The notes under the pieces were generated by a model that made no database searches, was not told the DNA's origin, and saw only the letters and a program-made list of their open reading frames with translations. Below, in pieces: positions 1-10,783 of a stretch of 64,000 nt of DNA (position 1 is the first letter of the stretch; every line of letters starts with the position of its first letter). The DNA comes from Sulfuricurvum sp. GTDB lineage: Bacteria > Campylobacterota > Campylobacteria > Campylobacterales > Sulfurimonadaceae. The position numbers and the translations under genes were made by a program. The stretch spans positions 1 to 64,000 of the forward strand of contig DYMK01000010.1 in the NCBI GenBank assembly GCA_020721585.1, given 5' to 3'.

Positions 1-1228
1 TCCGTTTGAGCATATTATCCGCACTTTGATGACTTTTGTGCAATTCACTCATCCAACTACGCAATGAGCTAATAGGGCTTCTCTCTTGGGCGTAGGCTTG
101 AACAGTATTGATAAAATCTTCTATTGATACCTGTCCCTCTTGATTCAAATAATACGCTCCAAAATCGCATCGGATAGTTTTTTGGTCATTTTTAATCGTT
201 AATTCATCTTTGATAAACTTATCCCAACTTTGGAAATTACTGCTTTGGACATTGTGGAACATGAGACTTGATGGAGCTAAATCTTTGTTGATAGCTTTTG
301 CGTGTTTCTTGGTGGCACTACACAAAGCTTCTGCCAAATCGACCGCATAGTGAAAAGGGAATTTTTCATTACAGTACGCAATTCCTGCACAAGCGGTGAG
401 TTTTTCAAAACCAATCTCTTTTAACTCTTCTATTTTCTTAGTTTCTACCTCAAAGTTCTCTAAAAAGTTTTTTGTAAATTCGAGTGCGTCGTTAGCATTG
501 CAGACGACGGTCATATCATCGCCACCTAAGATAATTTTTCGTATATGCATTGTGTCGGTTTTTGCATTTTTGAAAGCATTTTGAGTAGCAACATTGAGTT
601 GGATTGAAAAGCTACTGAGCTTACCATGTTCAGCAAGTTTTGGCACAATAGCCCCCAATCCATTACCATCGGCGTGGATAATGGCGATTTTGCCTTTGCT
701 ATTAGCAAGAGGATCAATATTGACCCTGTTTTTAGAAAAATCTCTTTTTTGGGAGGATGATTTATCCAGCTTTTCTATATTTCCCTCTGGATCAAGTGCA
801 ATTTCATAAAGTGGTCGCGCTGTCTTTTTGGTCAGTTGGAGAATATTGATACTCATATCCAGTGGAATTGATGGTTTGTTTCGTTGGGTTTTGAGTCGTT
901 TTTCTAACTCTTTAATAGCTTTATCTTGAGTATCAAACTCTGGTTTTTCCATATCTACAACCGCTTGACTTATCGTAATCCCATACGCTTTTTGCATTAT
1001 CTTTTTTGGAAATTCTCTCACAACCTTTTCAAGCTTCTCTTTATCATCAAAAATCGCTTTGATATTGCCTGCGGCTTGCATTAAAATTTCATGCGGTTCA
1101 TACGCATCAATCATTGTATCAATGGATTTGACAATCTCACTTGCCCCCACTATCTCTTGAAGCTGATTGGTTTTAAAAATAAACTCTTGAATCCCTTGCA
1201 CCGATGCCCCGTATAAATAGTTGCCCAT
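1..1228 (-). CDS. Cas10/Cmr2-like GGDD polymerase-palm protein (partial, runs off left edge)
   Basis: The minus frame stays open from an ATG at 1228 to the window edge, giving 409 visible residues. A strong G-rich ribosome binding site lies just upstream. The N-terminus (NYLYGASVQGIQEFIF, then an IVGASEIVKS stretch) looks like the first palm-domain strand and helix of Cas10/Cmr2 (COG1353). A DGNG motif at residues 187-190 follows a hydrophobic strand (KIAIIHA), matching the usual ADGDNLG-type motif. A GGDD motif at 235-238 is the metal-binding nucleotidyl-cyclase signature of Cas10 palm 2. An LTACAGIAY strand and an AEALCSATKKHAK helix follow in the expected order. No HD nuclease domain precedes the palm. 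Known Cas10 proteins make cyclic oligoadenylates when the type III effector binds target RNA; whether this one does is inference. No CRISPR array or Csm/Cmr subunit is visible, but the operon would continue to the left, outside the window. Confidence 0.8.
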   Translation of the reverse strand, partial: MGNYLYGASVQGIQEFIFKTNQLQEIVGASEIVKSIDTMIDAYEPHEILMQAAGNIKAIFDDKEKLEKVVREFPKKIMQKAYGITISQAVVDMEKPEFDTQDKAIKELEKRLKTQRNKPSIPLDMSINILQLTKKTARPLYEIALDPEGNIEKLDKSSSQKRDFSKNRVNIDPLANSKGKIAIIHADGNGLGAIVPKLAEHGKLSSFSIQLNVATQNAFKNAKTDTMHIRKIILGGDDMTVVCNANDALEFTKNFLENFEVETKKIEELKEIGFEKLTACAGIAYCNEKFPFHYAVDLAEALCSATKKHAKAINKDLAPSSLMFHNVQSSNFQSWDKFIKDELTIKNDQKTIRCDFGAYYLNQEGQVSIEDFINTVQAYAQERSPISSLRSWMSELHKSHQSADNMLKR

Positions 1229-1269
1229 CTTTCCCCCCCACTGTTATGAATGGTGTCAAGTGTAGCACA

Positions 1270-1296
1270 CTATCGTGACAAAATAAGTCACGATAG
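1270..1296. promoter_or_regulatory. Perfect 10-bp inverted repeat in the divergent Cas10-like/TM2 gap
   Basis: CTATCGTGAC and its exact reverse complement are separated by seven A/T-rich bases. There is no T-run on either side, so it is not an ordinary terminator. It lies about 40 bases upstream of the Cas10-like start and 100 bases upstream of the TM2 gene, a suitable place for a dimeric repressor. The operator role is inference. Confidence 0.45.
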
Positions 1297-1395
1297 GAGT
1301 CTCTTTATCGCTTCGTAAAAAAAAGGTTTTCTTGACACCCTTTGTCATGATGATTGGTTACACTCTGCTTACTATATCTTAAGGAGAATATCACC

Positions 1396-1731
1396 ATGAA
1401 CGAACAAGCGATTAAAGGTGAACACGAAAAATATTGCAGTGAGTGCGGGGCGTTGATTAATGCCAAAGCCGAAATTTGTCCTCAATGTGGAGTACGACAA
1501 ATGAATACCCAAACGGTTTCGTCCGAAAAATCACGTATTTCCGCTGCGTTATTCGCGTTTTTTCTCGGGGGGTTTGGTGCGCACAAATTTTATTTGGGTC
1601 AAACAGGTCAGGGGATTATTTATCTTCTCTTTTTTTGGACGCTTATCCCTGCACTTGTCGCGTTTGTGGAGTTTATCCTCTTGCTTTCGATGAGTGATGA
1701 GAAGTTTAACCAAAAGTATGGCATCCGTTAA
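1396..1731 (+). CDS. Zinc-ribbon TM2-domain membrane protein
   Basis: A protein of 111 residues. The N-terminus has two CxxC pairs (CSEC and CPQC, residues about 14-30) forming a small zinc ribbon. A TM2 domain follows: a GGFGAHKFYLGQ segment between residues 55 and 75, then two hydrophobic helices. TM2 proteins are small inner-membrane proteins of unknown biochemical role. I chose the ATG at 1396 because AAGGAG sits nine bases upstream and the zinc ribbon starts soon after; an upstream in-frame ATG at 1354 has no such site. A TTGACA at 1332 with a poorly spaced TACACT at 1359 may form its promoter. The gene stands alone, divergent from the Cas10-like gene. Confidence 0.85.
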   Translation: MNEQAIKGEHEKYCSECGALINAKAEICPQCGVRQMNTQTVSSEKSRISAALFAFFLGGFGAHKFYLGQTGQGIIYLLFFWTLIPALVAFVEFILLLSMSDEKFNQKYGIR

Positions 1732-1748
1732 GATCAAACGGATCCACT

Positions 1749-1785
1749 TAGCCTTGATAAACAAGAGGCTAGGAAAAAGTTTTTT
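1749..1785 (+). terminator. Possible weak terminator after the TM2 gene
   Basis: TAGCC pairs with GGCTA across a 13-base interval with some inner pairing, followed by a six-T run about nine bases later. The stem is short, so this is tentative. Confidence 0.3.
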
Positions 1786-1864
1786 GGGTCAATGGATGTG
1801 GAAGTATGCAAAAAAATGGTGCGAAAAAAGATAAAAAAAGGATGTAAAAAAGAAGAGGGGGAAA

Positions 1865-1941
1865 TGGCGCAGCCAACGAGACTCGAACTCGCGACCTCCT
1901 GCGTGACAGGCAGGCATTCTAACCAACTGAACTATGGCTGC
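1865..1941 (-). tRNA. tRNA-Asp (GTC), copy 1
   Basis: A 77-nt cloverleaf with CCA encoded. Acceptor GCAGCCA pairs fully with TGGCTGC. The anticodon stem CCTGC/GCAGG encloses the loop CTGTCAC, giving anticodon GTC. Last gene of the minus-strand tRNA cluster; downstream the transcript enters several T-tracts without a clear hairpin. Confidence 0.96.
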
Positions 1942-1949
1942 ATTAACAA

Positions 1950-2025
1950 TGGTGGGAATTACAAGACTCGAACTTGTGACATCTACCTTGTAAGGGTAGC
2001 GCTCTACCAACTGAGCTAAACTCCC
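1950..2025 (-). tRNA. tRNA-Val (TAC), copy 1
   Basis: A 76-nt cloverleaf with CCA encoded. Acceptor GGGAGTT/AATTCCC. Anticodon stem CTACC/GGTAG with loop CTTACAA gives anticodon TAC. Separated from tRNA-Asp by eight bases. Confidence 0.96.
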
Positions 2026-2051
2026 GATTCAAAATCGAAATCAAAATAACA

Positions 2052-2128
2052 TGGCGCGGCCAACGAGACTCGAACTCGCGACCTCCTGCGTGACAGGCAG
2101 GCATTCTAACCAACTGAACTATGGCTGC
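2052..2128 (-). tRNA. tRNA-Asp (GTC), copy 2, with an acceptor-stem mismatch
   Basis: Identical to the copy at 1865 except that the 3' acceptor strand reads TGGCCGC instead of TGGCTGC. Position 3 of the 5' strand (A) therefore faces C rather than U. Anticodon GTC and encoded CCA are intact. It may still be charged, or may be drifting now that an intact copy is next to it. Confidence 0.93.
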
Positions 2129-2136
2129 ATTAACAA

Positions 2137-2212
2137 TGGTGGGAATTACAAGACTCGAACTTGTGACATCTACCTTGTAAGGGTAGCGCTCTACCAACTG
2201 AGCTAAACTCCC
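2137..2212 (-). tRNA. tRNA-Val (TAC), copy 2
   Basis: Same 76-nt sequence as the copy at 1950, with encoded CCA and anticodon TAC. Confidence 0.96.
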
Positions 2213-2232
2213 GAAAAATATCAAAAAACAAA

Positions 2233-2308
2233 TGGCGACCCCTAAAGGATTTGAACCTCTGTTCCTACCATGAAGTGATAGTGTCCTTGGCCACTAGACG
2301 AAAAGGTC
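2233..2308 (-). tRNA. tRNA-Glu (TTC)
   Basis: A 76-nt cloverleaf with CCA encoded. Acceptor GACCTTT/AGGGGTC with two G-U pairs. Anticodon stem CTATC/GGTAG and loop ACTTCAT give anticodon TTC. Confidence 0.95.
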
Positions 2309-2323
2309 ATAAACCTACAATCA

Positions 2324-2399
2324 TGGTGTCCCGTGATGGACTCGAACCATCGACCCCTTCATTAAAAGTGAAATGCTCTACCGACTGAGCTAACGGGAC
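2324..2399 (-). tRNA. tRNA-Lys (TTT)
   Basis: A 76-nt cloverleaf with CCA encoded. Acceptor GTCCCGT/ACGGGAC. Anticodon loop CTTTTAA gives anticodon TTT. First gene of the cluster, about 40 bases downstream of the consensus promoter. Confidence 0.96.
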
Positions 2400-2438
2400 T
2401 CTCGTCAACCCTCGAATAACGGTGATTGTGAGGGCGAA

Positions 2439-2467
2439 ATTATAGGGAAAGTTTTCTTTTTTGTCAA
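2439..2467 (-). promoter_or_regulatory. Consensus sigma-70 promoter of the tRNA cluster
   Basis: On the minus strand TTGACA (2467-2462) and TATAAT (2444-2439) are separated by exactly 17 bases. Both hexamers match consensus perfectly, as expected for a stable-RNA promoter. It sits 15 bases beyond the cinA stop codon, so cinA read-through could also enter the cluster. Confidence 0.92.
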
Positions 2468-2481
2468 GTAAAATGAGACAT

Positions 2482-3573
2482 TTAGCTAAAAAACAGTTTA
2501 GGGTCGCTGTTTAAGAGCATTTTGACCGCCATAAGGACACTTTGCTCTTGGATGTAATTGCGATCCCCCTTGAAATGGAACCGTTGGGTATGTATGGAGG
2601 TGTGCGTTTTGACGCTGATGTAGACCGTTCCGACGGGTTTGAATTCACTGCCGCCACCCGGGCCTGCCACACCGCTGATGGCTAAGGCAAAATCGGCTTC
2701 ACTGACACTTAATGCCCCTTGTGACATCTGATCCACCACTTCAGCACTCACCGCACCGTAGGATTCTAAGGTCTCCTCTTCCACCGCAAGCCATTGCGCT
2801 TTGATCCCATTGTCGTAGGTAATCAATGACCCTTTATAGGCTTGGGAAGCACCCGCTTGCGCGGTAAAATAGGTCGCAAGCAACCCTCCGCTGCAACTTT
2901 CGGCGAAGGAGAGGTATTTGTGATGGTGGGTTAATGTTTCCAAAATCGTCCGTGGAATGGAATCCGTGACCATGATTTTATGGGGAAATGAGGTTTTGGC
3001 AATCGTGATAAATTGGGTGATATTCCCATATTTTCGGGGAGTCACTTTGATTTTTATCCATCCCATGACCATTTCTGAGGCATCGAGTTTGACATCAAAA
3101 CTGTTTGCCAAGGGTTCAAGTATCCCCAATGCCAGCGAAAATTCTTCATCAAAAAGGTGAATCCACCCCACGGTCTCTTCTTTTTGGGGTGCAATGCGGG
3201 GGAGTTGTTCCCCCTCCATGGCAAGGAGAACATGAATTTCAGACCCCTCATGCTTAAGTACGTAGCTCCCCGTATCGATGATCGTAGCGCGGGAGGGGGT
3301 GAGGATGGACTCTTTGATGATTTGGTTATCATCGGTGAGGGTACTTAAGAGTTTTCCCACCAATGTGAAGGTGCTTTTGGTCGTAATAATCACCATAGGG
3401 GAGGTGGTCATGAGGTGTCGTTCCAAATAAATCAGTAACGTTTTATCGGATTCTTCAAAATAAGTGATCGAGCCAATGGCGGAAAATTTTTCTTTGATAT
3501 GGCGCAAAAGATAGCGTTCGTAGGGGTCATTTAAACGGAATCGATTACCCACAAAAAGGAGATTTGGTTTCAT
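2482..3573 (-). CDS. cinA: CinA-family nicotinamide-nucleotide amidohydrolase with a divergent N-terminal domain
   Basis: A protein of 363 residues from the ATG at 3573, preceded by AGGA nine bases away; a longer in-frame start at 3627 lacks this. The C-terminal half carries the CinA/PncC core: SFAESCSGGLLATYFT near residue 222, a YDNGIK strand, AVSAEVVDQMSQGA, and AISGVAGPGGG near 300. This domain deamidates nicotinamide mononucleotide in pyridine nucleotide recycling. The N-terminal half resembles the MoaB-like CinA domain only weakly: it opens with NLLFVGNRF where most members have a GDELL motif, so its usual pyrophosphatase activity is doubtful. A TATACT box at 3604-3599 likely drives it, divergent from ileS. 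Confidence 0.85.
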   Translation of the reverse strand: MKPNLLFVGNRFRLNDPYERYLLRHIKEKFSAIGSITYFEESDKTLLIYLERHLMTTSPMVIITTKSTFTLVGKLLSTLTDDNQIIKESILTPSRATIIDTGSYVLKHEGSEIHVLLAMEGEQLPRIAPQKEETVGWIHLFDEEFSLALGILEPLANSFDVKLDASEMVMGWIKIKVTPRKYGNITQFITIAKTSFPHKIMVTDSIPRTILETLTHHHKYLSFAESCSGGLLATYFTAQAGASQAYKGSLITYDNGIKAQWLAVEEETLESYGAVSAEVVDQMSQGALSVSEADFALAISGVAGPGGGSEFKPVGTVYISVKTHTSIHTQRFHFKGDRNYIQEQSVLMAVKMLLNSDPKLFFS

Positions 3574-3687
3574 TTTTTTTTCCTGAATTATTTGGGATAG
3601 TATAGCATAGCGGGGTTTTGACAGCAAAATTTAAACCCCTAAAAGCTATAATCCAAAACTTTTACACTGTACGATTTAAGGGATTTC

Positions 3688-6438
3688 ATGGATTATAAAG
3701 ATACCCTCCTGTTACCACAAACACCGTTTCCGATGCGGGGAAATTTGATCGCCAACGAGCCTCTACGGTATGCGTCATGGGTCGCTTCTGATGCGTATGG
3801 CCGGATGAAAACCAATCGCCAAGGATCACCACGTTTTACGTTGCATGATGGTCCCCCTTATGCCAATGGTCATACCCATATTGGTCACGCACTCAATAAA
3901 ATTCTTAAAGATATTATCGTCAAATATCACTATTTTAACGGTAAATCGGTTCGCTTTACCCCCGGCTGGGACTGTCATGGATTGCCCATCGAGCAACAAG
4001 TGGAGAAAAAACTGGGGGGAAAACAAAAAAAAGAGCTTCTTAGCACCGCACACGTACGCCAAATGTGCCGCGATCATGCCCGTGAATTTGTCGATATTCA
4101 ACGCGAGGAGTTCAAAAAATTGGGCATTATTGCCGATTGGGACAACCCGTATTTGACAATGGATTCCAAATTTGAAGCCAATATTTATCGTACGTTGTGT
4201 TCGGTTGCCAAAAAAGGGTTGTTGATCGAGCGTTCTAAGCCCGTTTATTGGAGCTGGGCGGAGCGTACCGCCCTTGCTGAAGCGGAAGTGGAATACGAAG
4301 ACAAAGAAGATTATTCGATTTATGTCGCGTTTGAACTCTCGGATGAAGCCAAAGTACTTGCGGGGATTGAGGGGAATGCAGCCATCGTCATTTGGACAAC
4401 GACCCCATGGACATTGCCCTCCAATACGGGGATTTCACTCAATCTTGAGGAACTCTATGTCCGTACTTCGGATGGGTATATCGTGGCGCAAAAGCGGTAT
4501 GAAGCGATGATCGAAGAGGGCGTTTTGAGCGGCAGTGTTGTCCAAAAAATCGAAGCGAAAAAATTGGAAAATCTTTATGCAATCAATCCTCTCAATGGAC
4601 GTGGTTCCCATGTGGTCTTAGGGGAACACGTTTTGATGGAAAACGGTTCAGGCTGTGTCCATACCGCACCGGGACATGGGGAGGATGACTACCGTATCGG
4701 ATTGCGCTATAACCTTGAAGTGGTGATGCCCGTCGATGAGACAGGATGCTACGACATCACAGTGGTCAAAGAAAAACTTCTCCCTAACCCTGAGGAGTTT
4801 GTGGGGAAACATATCTTTAAATGCAATGAACCGATTATCGAATTACTTGGCAACAAAGCACTTAAAGTATCGAAATTCCGTCACTCCTATCCGCATTGCT
4901 GGCGTTCGCATACCCCGTTAATCTATCGTGCGACCAAACAATGGTTTATCAGCGTCGATGGCACCCCTGAGGGTGAGACTAAGACCTTACGCGAAATCGC
5001 GCAAGCGGAAGTGGCTAAAACTACCTTTTACCCTGAAAGTGGACGCAATCGCTTAGGCTCTATGGTCGAAAATCGCCCCGACTGGTGTATCTCTCGTCAA
5101 CGTGATTGGGGGGTTCCCATCGCCTTTTTCCGTGTGAAAGCGACGGGAGAAGTGATTCTTGAGGAGAAAGTGCTTAATTTTATCGCGATGATTTTTGAGA
5201 TGCACAGTACCGATGCGTGGTATTCGATGAGCATTGAAGAGCTTCTTTATCCGGGATGCCCGTACAAAGCGGATGAACTCGAAAAAGTTTCCGATATTCT
5301 TGATGTGTGGTTTGATAGCGGTTCGACGTGGAATGCGGTACTCAAATCCCGTAACTACGATGCGGGAACCTATCCGGCTGATTTGTACATCGAAGGAAGC
5401 GATCAACACCGTGGATGGTTCCAATCTTCCCTTTTCCTCAGTACCGCCGTTGAACACATTGCGCCGTATAAAGCGATTTTGACCCATGGCTTTACGGTGG
5501 ATGAGAAGGGTGAGAAGATGTCAAAATCCAAAGGAAACGTCGTCGCACCCGAAAAAGTATTGAACCAATACGGGAGTGAAATTTTACGTCTGTGGGTGGC
5601 GATGAGTGATTATCAAGGGGATTTGAAAATTTCCGATAATATCCTCAAGCAAACCGCCGAACAGTACCGAAAATTGCGCAATACGTTTCGTATTATGTTG
5701 GCAAATTTGGATGGATTAGAGACCATTGTCCCCTACGATGAGATGAATGAAGTGGACAAATGGATTCTTGCCAAAGCAAAGACGGTATTTGATGAGACCC
5801 ATTCACTCTTTGGAGAGTACAATTTCGTCCATGGGATGGCGGGATTAAACTATTTTATCGTCAATGAACTCAGTGGTATTTACATCGACATCACCAAAGA
5901 CCGTATGTACTGTGATGGGGAGAATAGCCCACAGCGTCGTTCAACCCAAAGTGCTATGGCAATCATCGCCCGCTCAATGTTGGGGCTTATCGCTCCGATA
6001 TTGACCTATACCGCGGATGAAATTTTTGCCAATGCCCCCGCTATTTTAAAAGGGTCAGCAAACGATATTTTTGATGTGGTGTATGCCTCCATTGATCCCG
6101 TTGAGAGTACGTGGGAAGAGGAGCGTGCCAAAGCCATTCGTGCTGCTTTCAATGAAATCGTTGATGGTCTCAAAAAAGAAAAAGTGATTAAAAACACCCT
6201 TGAATTGGTCATCTCCACGACCCTCTCCAAAGCCTTCAAAAAAGAGGATATGGAAGAGTATTTGGTCATTTCCAAATGGTGCGGGTGCGAATTGAGCGAT
6301 GTTTTAGGAACCTTTGAGATCGAGGGACACCTCTTTAACGTCGCCAAAGCAACCAAAGCCAAATGTCCCCGTTGTTGGAAATACCATAGTGTAGATGAAG
6401 AGACCCTGTGCGCGCGTTGTGCGAAGGTCGTTGCGTAA
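3688..6438 (+). CDS. ileS: Isoleucyl-tRNA synthetase
   Basis: A protein of 916 residues, normal for the bacterial enzyme that charges tRNA-Ile and edits valine. The class I motif GHTHIGHALNK lies near residue 60 and the KMSKS loop (GEKMSKSKGNVV) near residue 610. The editing domain is represented by WTTTPWTLPSN near residue 235. The C-terminus has the zinc-binding CPRC and CARC pairs. A TATAAT box at 3647 precedes the gene and an AAGGG site sits upstream of the ATG. The stop codon overlaps the start of a small membrane-peptide gene (TAATG), so this is the head of a run through gatA and guaB. Confidence 0.97.
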   Translation: MDYKDTLLLPQTPFPMRGNLIANEPLRYASWVASDAYGRMKTNRQGSPRFTLHDGPPYANGHTHIGHALNKILKDIIVKYHYFNGKSVRFTPGWDCHGLPIEQQVEKKLGGKQKKELLSTAHVRQMCRDHAREFVDIQREEFKKLGIIADWDNPYLTMDSKFEANIYRTLCSVAKKGLLIERSKPVYWSWAERTALAEAEVEYEDKEDYSIYVAFELSDEAKVLAGIEGNAAIVIWTTTPWTLPSNTGISLNLEELYVRTSDGYIVAQKRYEAMIEEGVLSGSVVQKIEAKKLENLYAINPLNGRGSHVVLGEHVLMENGSGCVHTAPGHGEDDYRIGLRYNLEVVMPVDETGCYDITVVKEKLLPNPEEFVGKHIFKCNEPIIELLGNKALKVSKFRHSYPHCWRSHTPLIYRATKQWFISVDGTPEGETKTLREIAQAEVAKTTFYPESGRNRLGSMVENRPDWCISRQRDWGVPIAFFRVKATGEVILEEKVLNFIAMIFEMHSTDAWYSMSIEELLYPGCPYKADELEKVSDILDVWFDSGSTWNAVLKSRNYDAGTYPADLYIEGSDQHRGWFQSSLFLSTAVEHIAPYKAILTHGFTVDEKGEKMSKSKGNVVAPEKVLNQYGSEILRLWVAMSDYQGDLKISDNILKQTAEQYRKLRNTFRIMLANLDGLETIVPYDEMNEVDKWILAKAKTVFDETHSLFGEYNFVHGMAGLNYFIVNELSGIYIDITKDRMYCDGENSPQRRSTQSAMAIIARSMLGLIAPILTYTADEIFANAPAILKGSANDIFDVVYASIDPVESTWEEERAKAIRAAFNEIVDGLKKEKVIKNTLELVISTTLSKAFKKEDMEEYLVISKWCGCELSDVLGTFEIEGHLFNVAKATKAKCPRCWKYHSVDEETLCARCAKVVA

Positions 6439-6559
6439 TGGTTGATGTCAGCCAACCCGTGACGATGCTCTTTATTGCCCAAACCATCGGGGCTATTTTT
6501 GTTGTAATTGCAGTGGGGATTATGATGGTCAAACAAGCAAAGAAGAAAAAGGAATCGGT

Positions 6560-6563
<4 letters not shown>
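6438..6563 (+). CDS. 41-residue single-pass membrane peptide
   Basis: A small frame wedged exactly between ileS and gatA. Its ATG shares one base with the ileS stop (TAATG) and its stop overlaps the gatA start by four bases (ATGA). The product has a polar N-terminus (MVDVSQPVT), one hydrophobic helix from about residue 10 to 31 ([19 protein letters not shown]) and a basic tail (KQAKKKKES), so it should sit in the inner membrane with the tail in the cytoplasm. The double coupling argues that it is translated. I do not recognise the family. It could also serve only as a translational relay into gatA. Confidence 0.7.
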
Positions 6564-9356
<2,793 letters not shown>

Positions 9357-9363
9357 TTATCGT

Positions 9364-9487
9364 CGTCATTCCCGCGAAGGGGGGAATCTAGCTCTTTGTA
9401 ATGTAAAGAATCTTGAATCACGTTCAAGGGTGGCGATATAAACCAATAAAAATATAAGCTGGATTCCCGTTTCCACGGGGATGACGG
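9364..9487. repeat. Dispersed palindromic repeat, family A, copy 1 (two-armed form)
   Basis: GTCATTCCCGCGAAGG leads into GGGAATCTAGC. About 65 bases later the reversed arm GCTGGATTCCCG leads into CACGGGGATGAC, so the whole element is bounded by inverted arms and could fold as one long hairpin. The same core occurs at 21379 and 24892. It fills the guaB-metY gap and may form the end of the guaB transcript. Confidence 0.8.
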
Positions 9488-9503
9488 TCAATAAAGGAAT
9501 AGT

Positions 9504-10775
9504 ATGCAATTACAAACACAAGCGTTACACGCAGGATACGATAAAGATACGCAACGAACCATGGCAGTACCGATGTACATGAGTACCGCTTTTGATTTTG
9601 GGAGTACTGATTTTGCCGCGAGCAGTTTTAATCTGCAACAAGGAACCGATAATGTCTATACCCGAGTTGGAAATCCTACCACCGCCGTTTTGGAAAAACG
9701 ATTCGCCGTTTTAGAGGGGGGAAGTGGTGCGTTGGCGGTGAGCAGTGGGATGAGTGCGATCTTTTACAGCATCCTCAATGTTGCGCAAGCGGGAGATAAT
9801 ATCATCGTGGCGAACCAACTTTACGGCGGAACGGTGACACTTTTTTCACAAACACTCAAACGATTAGGGATTGAAGCGCGGTTTTTTGATATTCATTCGC
9901 CTGATGCGATTGAAGCATTAGTGGATGAGAAAACCCGATGTTTTTTTTTCGAGAGTATCACCAATCCCAGTATCGATGTTCCTGATTTTGACGCATTAAT
10001 TGCTATTGCAAACACACATAATATCCTCACGATTGTGGATAACACCGTCGCAACGCCTATGTTGTGTCAGCCGTTGTTATTAGGGGTGGATGTTGTGGTG
10101 CACAGTGCGAGTAAATACACGACAGGGCAGGGGCTTGCTATTGGCGGATTGATTGTTGAGCGACAAAACTTAGCGGAAAAAATCAAAGGAAACGTCCGTT
10201 ATCCCGATTTTAATACCCCTGAAGTGAGCTATCACGGATTGGTGTTTGCCGATTCAGTCGTGAGCGGTATTTTATTTACCTTTAGAGCCAGAATGGTTTT
10301 GATGCGTGATACGGGAGCGGTATTAAGTCCGTTTAATGCGTGGTTATTTATCCAAGGGGTAGAGACGTTGTCCCTACGGATGAAACAACACTCTAAGAGT
10401 GCGTTACAAATTGCGCAGTGGCTAGAGAAACACCCTCGTGTCAAAAAAGTGAACTATCCACTCCTAGAGAGTGATAAAAGCTACGCTAATGCCCAAAAAT
10501 ACCTTACCAAAGGCTCGAGTGGATTGCTCAGTTTTGAGGTAGAAGACTTTGAAACAGCGAAAAAAGTCTTAGATCGTGTCGAGATTTTCTCAATTGTCGC
10601 TAATATCGGAGATAGTAAGTCGATTATCAATCACTCTGCCTCGACAACGCATCAGCAACTTAGCCCTGAAGAGCTGAAAAAAGCAGGGGTAAGCTCAGGA
10701 TTGATCCGTCTTAGTGTCGGCTTGGAAGATAGTGATGATTTGATCGCTGATTTAAAAGCCTCACTTGAAGCGTAA
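9504..10775 (+). CDS. metY: O-acetylhomoserine sulfhydrylase (Cys/Met metabolism PLP enzyme)
   Basis: A protein of 423 residues, the length typical of MetY rather than the shorter MetB/MetC. PLP-family features are visible: YTRVGNPT near residue 52, SSGMSAI near 80, and the cofactor lysine in HSASKYTTGQG near residue 205. The expected reaction joins O-acetylhomoserine with sulfide to give homocysteine. metX, which makes O-acetylhomoserine, starts eight bases after this gene and supports the assignment. A cystathionine gamma-synthase activity cannot be excluded from sequence alone. Confidence 0.92.
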   Translation: MQLQTQALHAGYDKDTQRTMAVPMYMSTAFDFGSTDFAASSFNLQQGTDNVYTRVGNPTTAVLEKRFAVLEGGSGALAVSSGMSAIFYSILNVAQAGDNIIVANQLYGGTVTLFSQTLKRLGIEARFFDIHSPDAIEALVDEKTRCFFFESITNPSIDVPDFDALIAIANTHNILTIVDNTVATPMLCQPLLLGVDVVVHSASKYTTGQGLAIGGLIVERQNLAEKIKGNVRYPDFNTPEVSYHGLVFADSVVSGILFTFRARMVLMRDTGAVLSPFNAWLFIQGVETLSLRMKQHSKSALQIAQWLEKHPRVKKVNYPLLESDKSYANAQKYLTKGSSGLLSFEVEDFETAKKVLDRVEIFSIVANIGDSKSIINHSASTTHQQLSPEELKKAGVSSGLIRLSVGLEDSDDLIADLKASLEA

Positions 10776-10783
10776 AGGGCAGT

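Larger units (their letters stand above)
1865..2212 (-). repeat. Tandem duplication of a tRNA-Val/tRNA-Asp unit (187-bp period)
   Basis: The block 1865-2025 recurs at 2052-2212 with a 187-base offset. The 8-base Asp/Val spacer is identical in both. The one difference I see inside the tRNAs is at the acceptor stem of the Asp copy at 2052. The spacer between the two units (2026-2051) is not part of the identical block. Confidence 0.9.

Noticed and set aside
1865-2212. Direct repeats considered as a CRISPR array
   Set aside because: The repeats are complete tRNA genes with a 187-base period, only two units, and no spacer-repeat pattern. No array is present anywhere in the window despite the Cas10-like gene.
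1789-2224. Open frames of 73-93 residues on both strands across the tRNA cluster
   Set aside because: They are translations of the tRNA genes themselves and repeat with the tRNA duplication; no ribosome binding sites or protein-like composition.
3618-3652. TTGACA plus TATAAT as a two-box promoter for ileS
   Set aside because: The spacer is 23 bases, too long for a normal sigma-70 promoter; only the TATAAT box is considered likely to function.
3826-5487. Long minus-strand frames inside ileS
   Set aside because: ileS is full length with all motifs; the opposite frames have no start signals and arise from codon bias of the sense gene.
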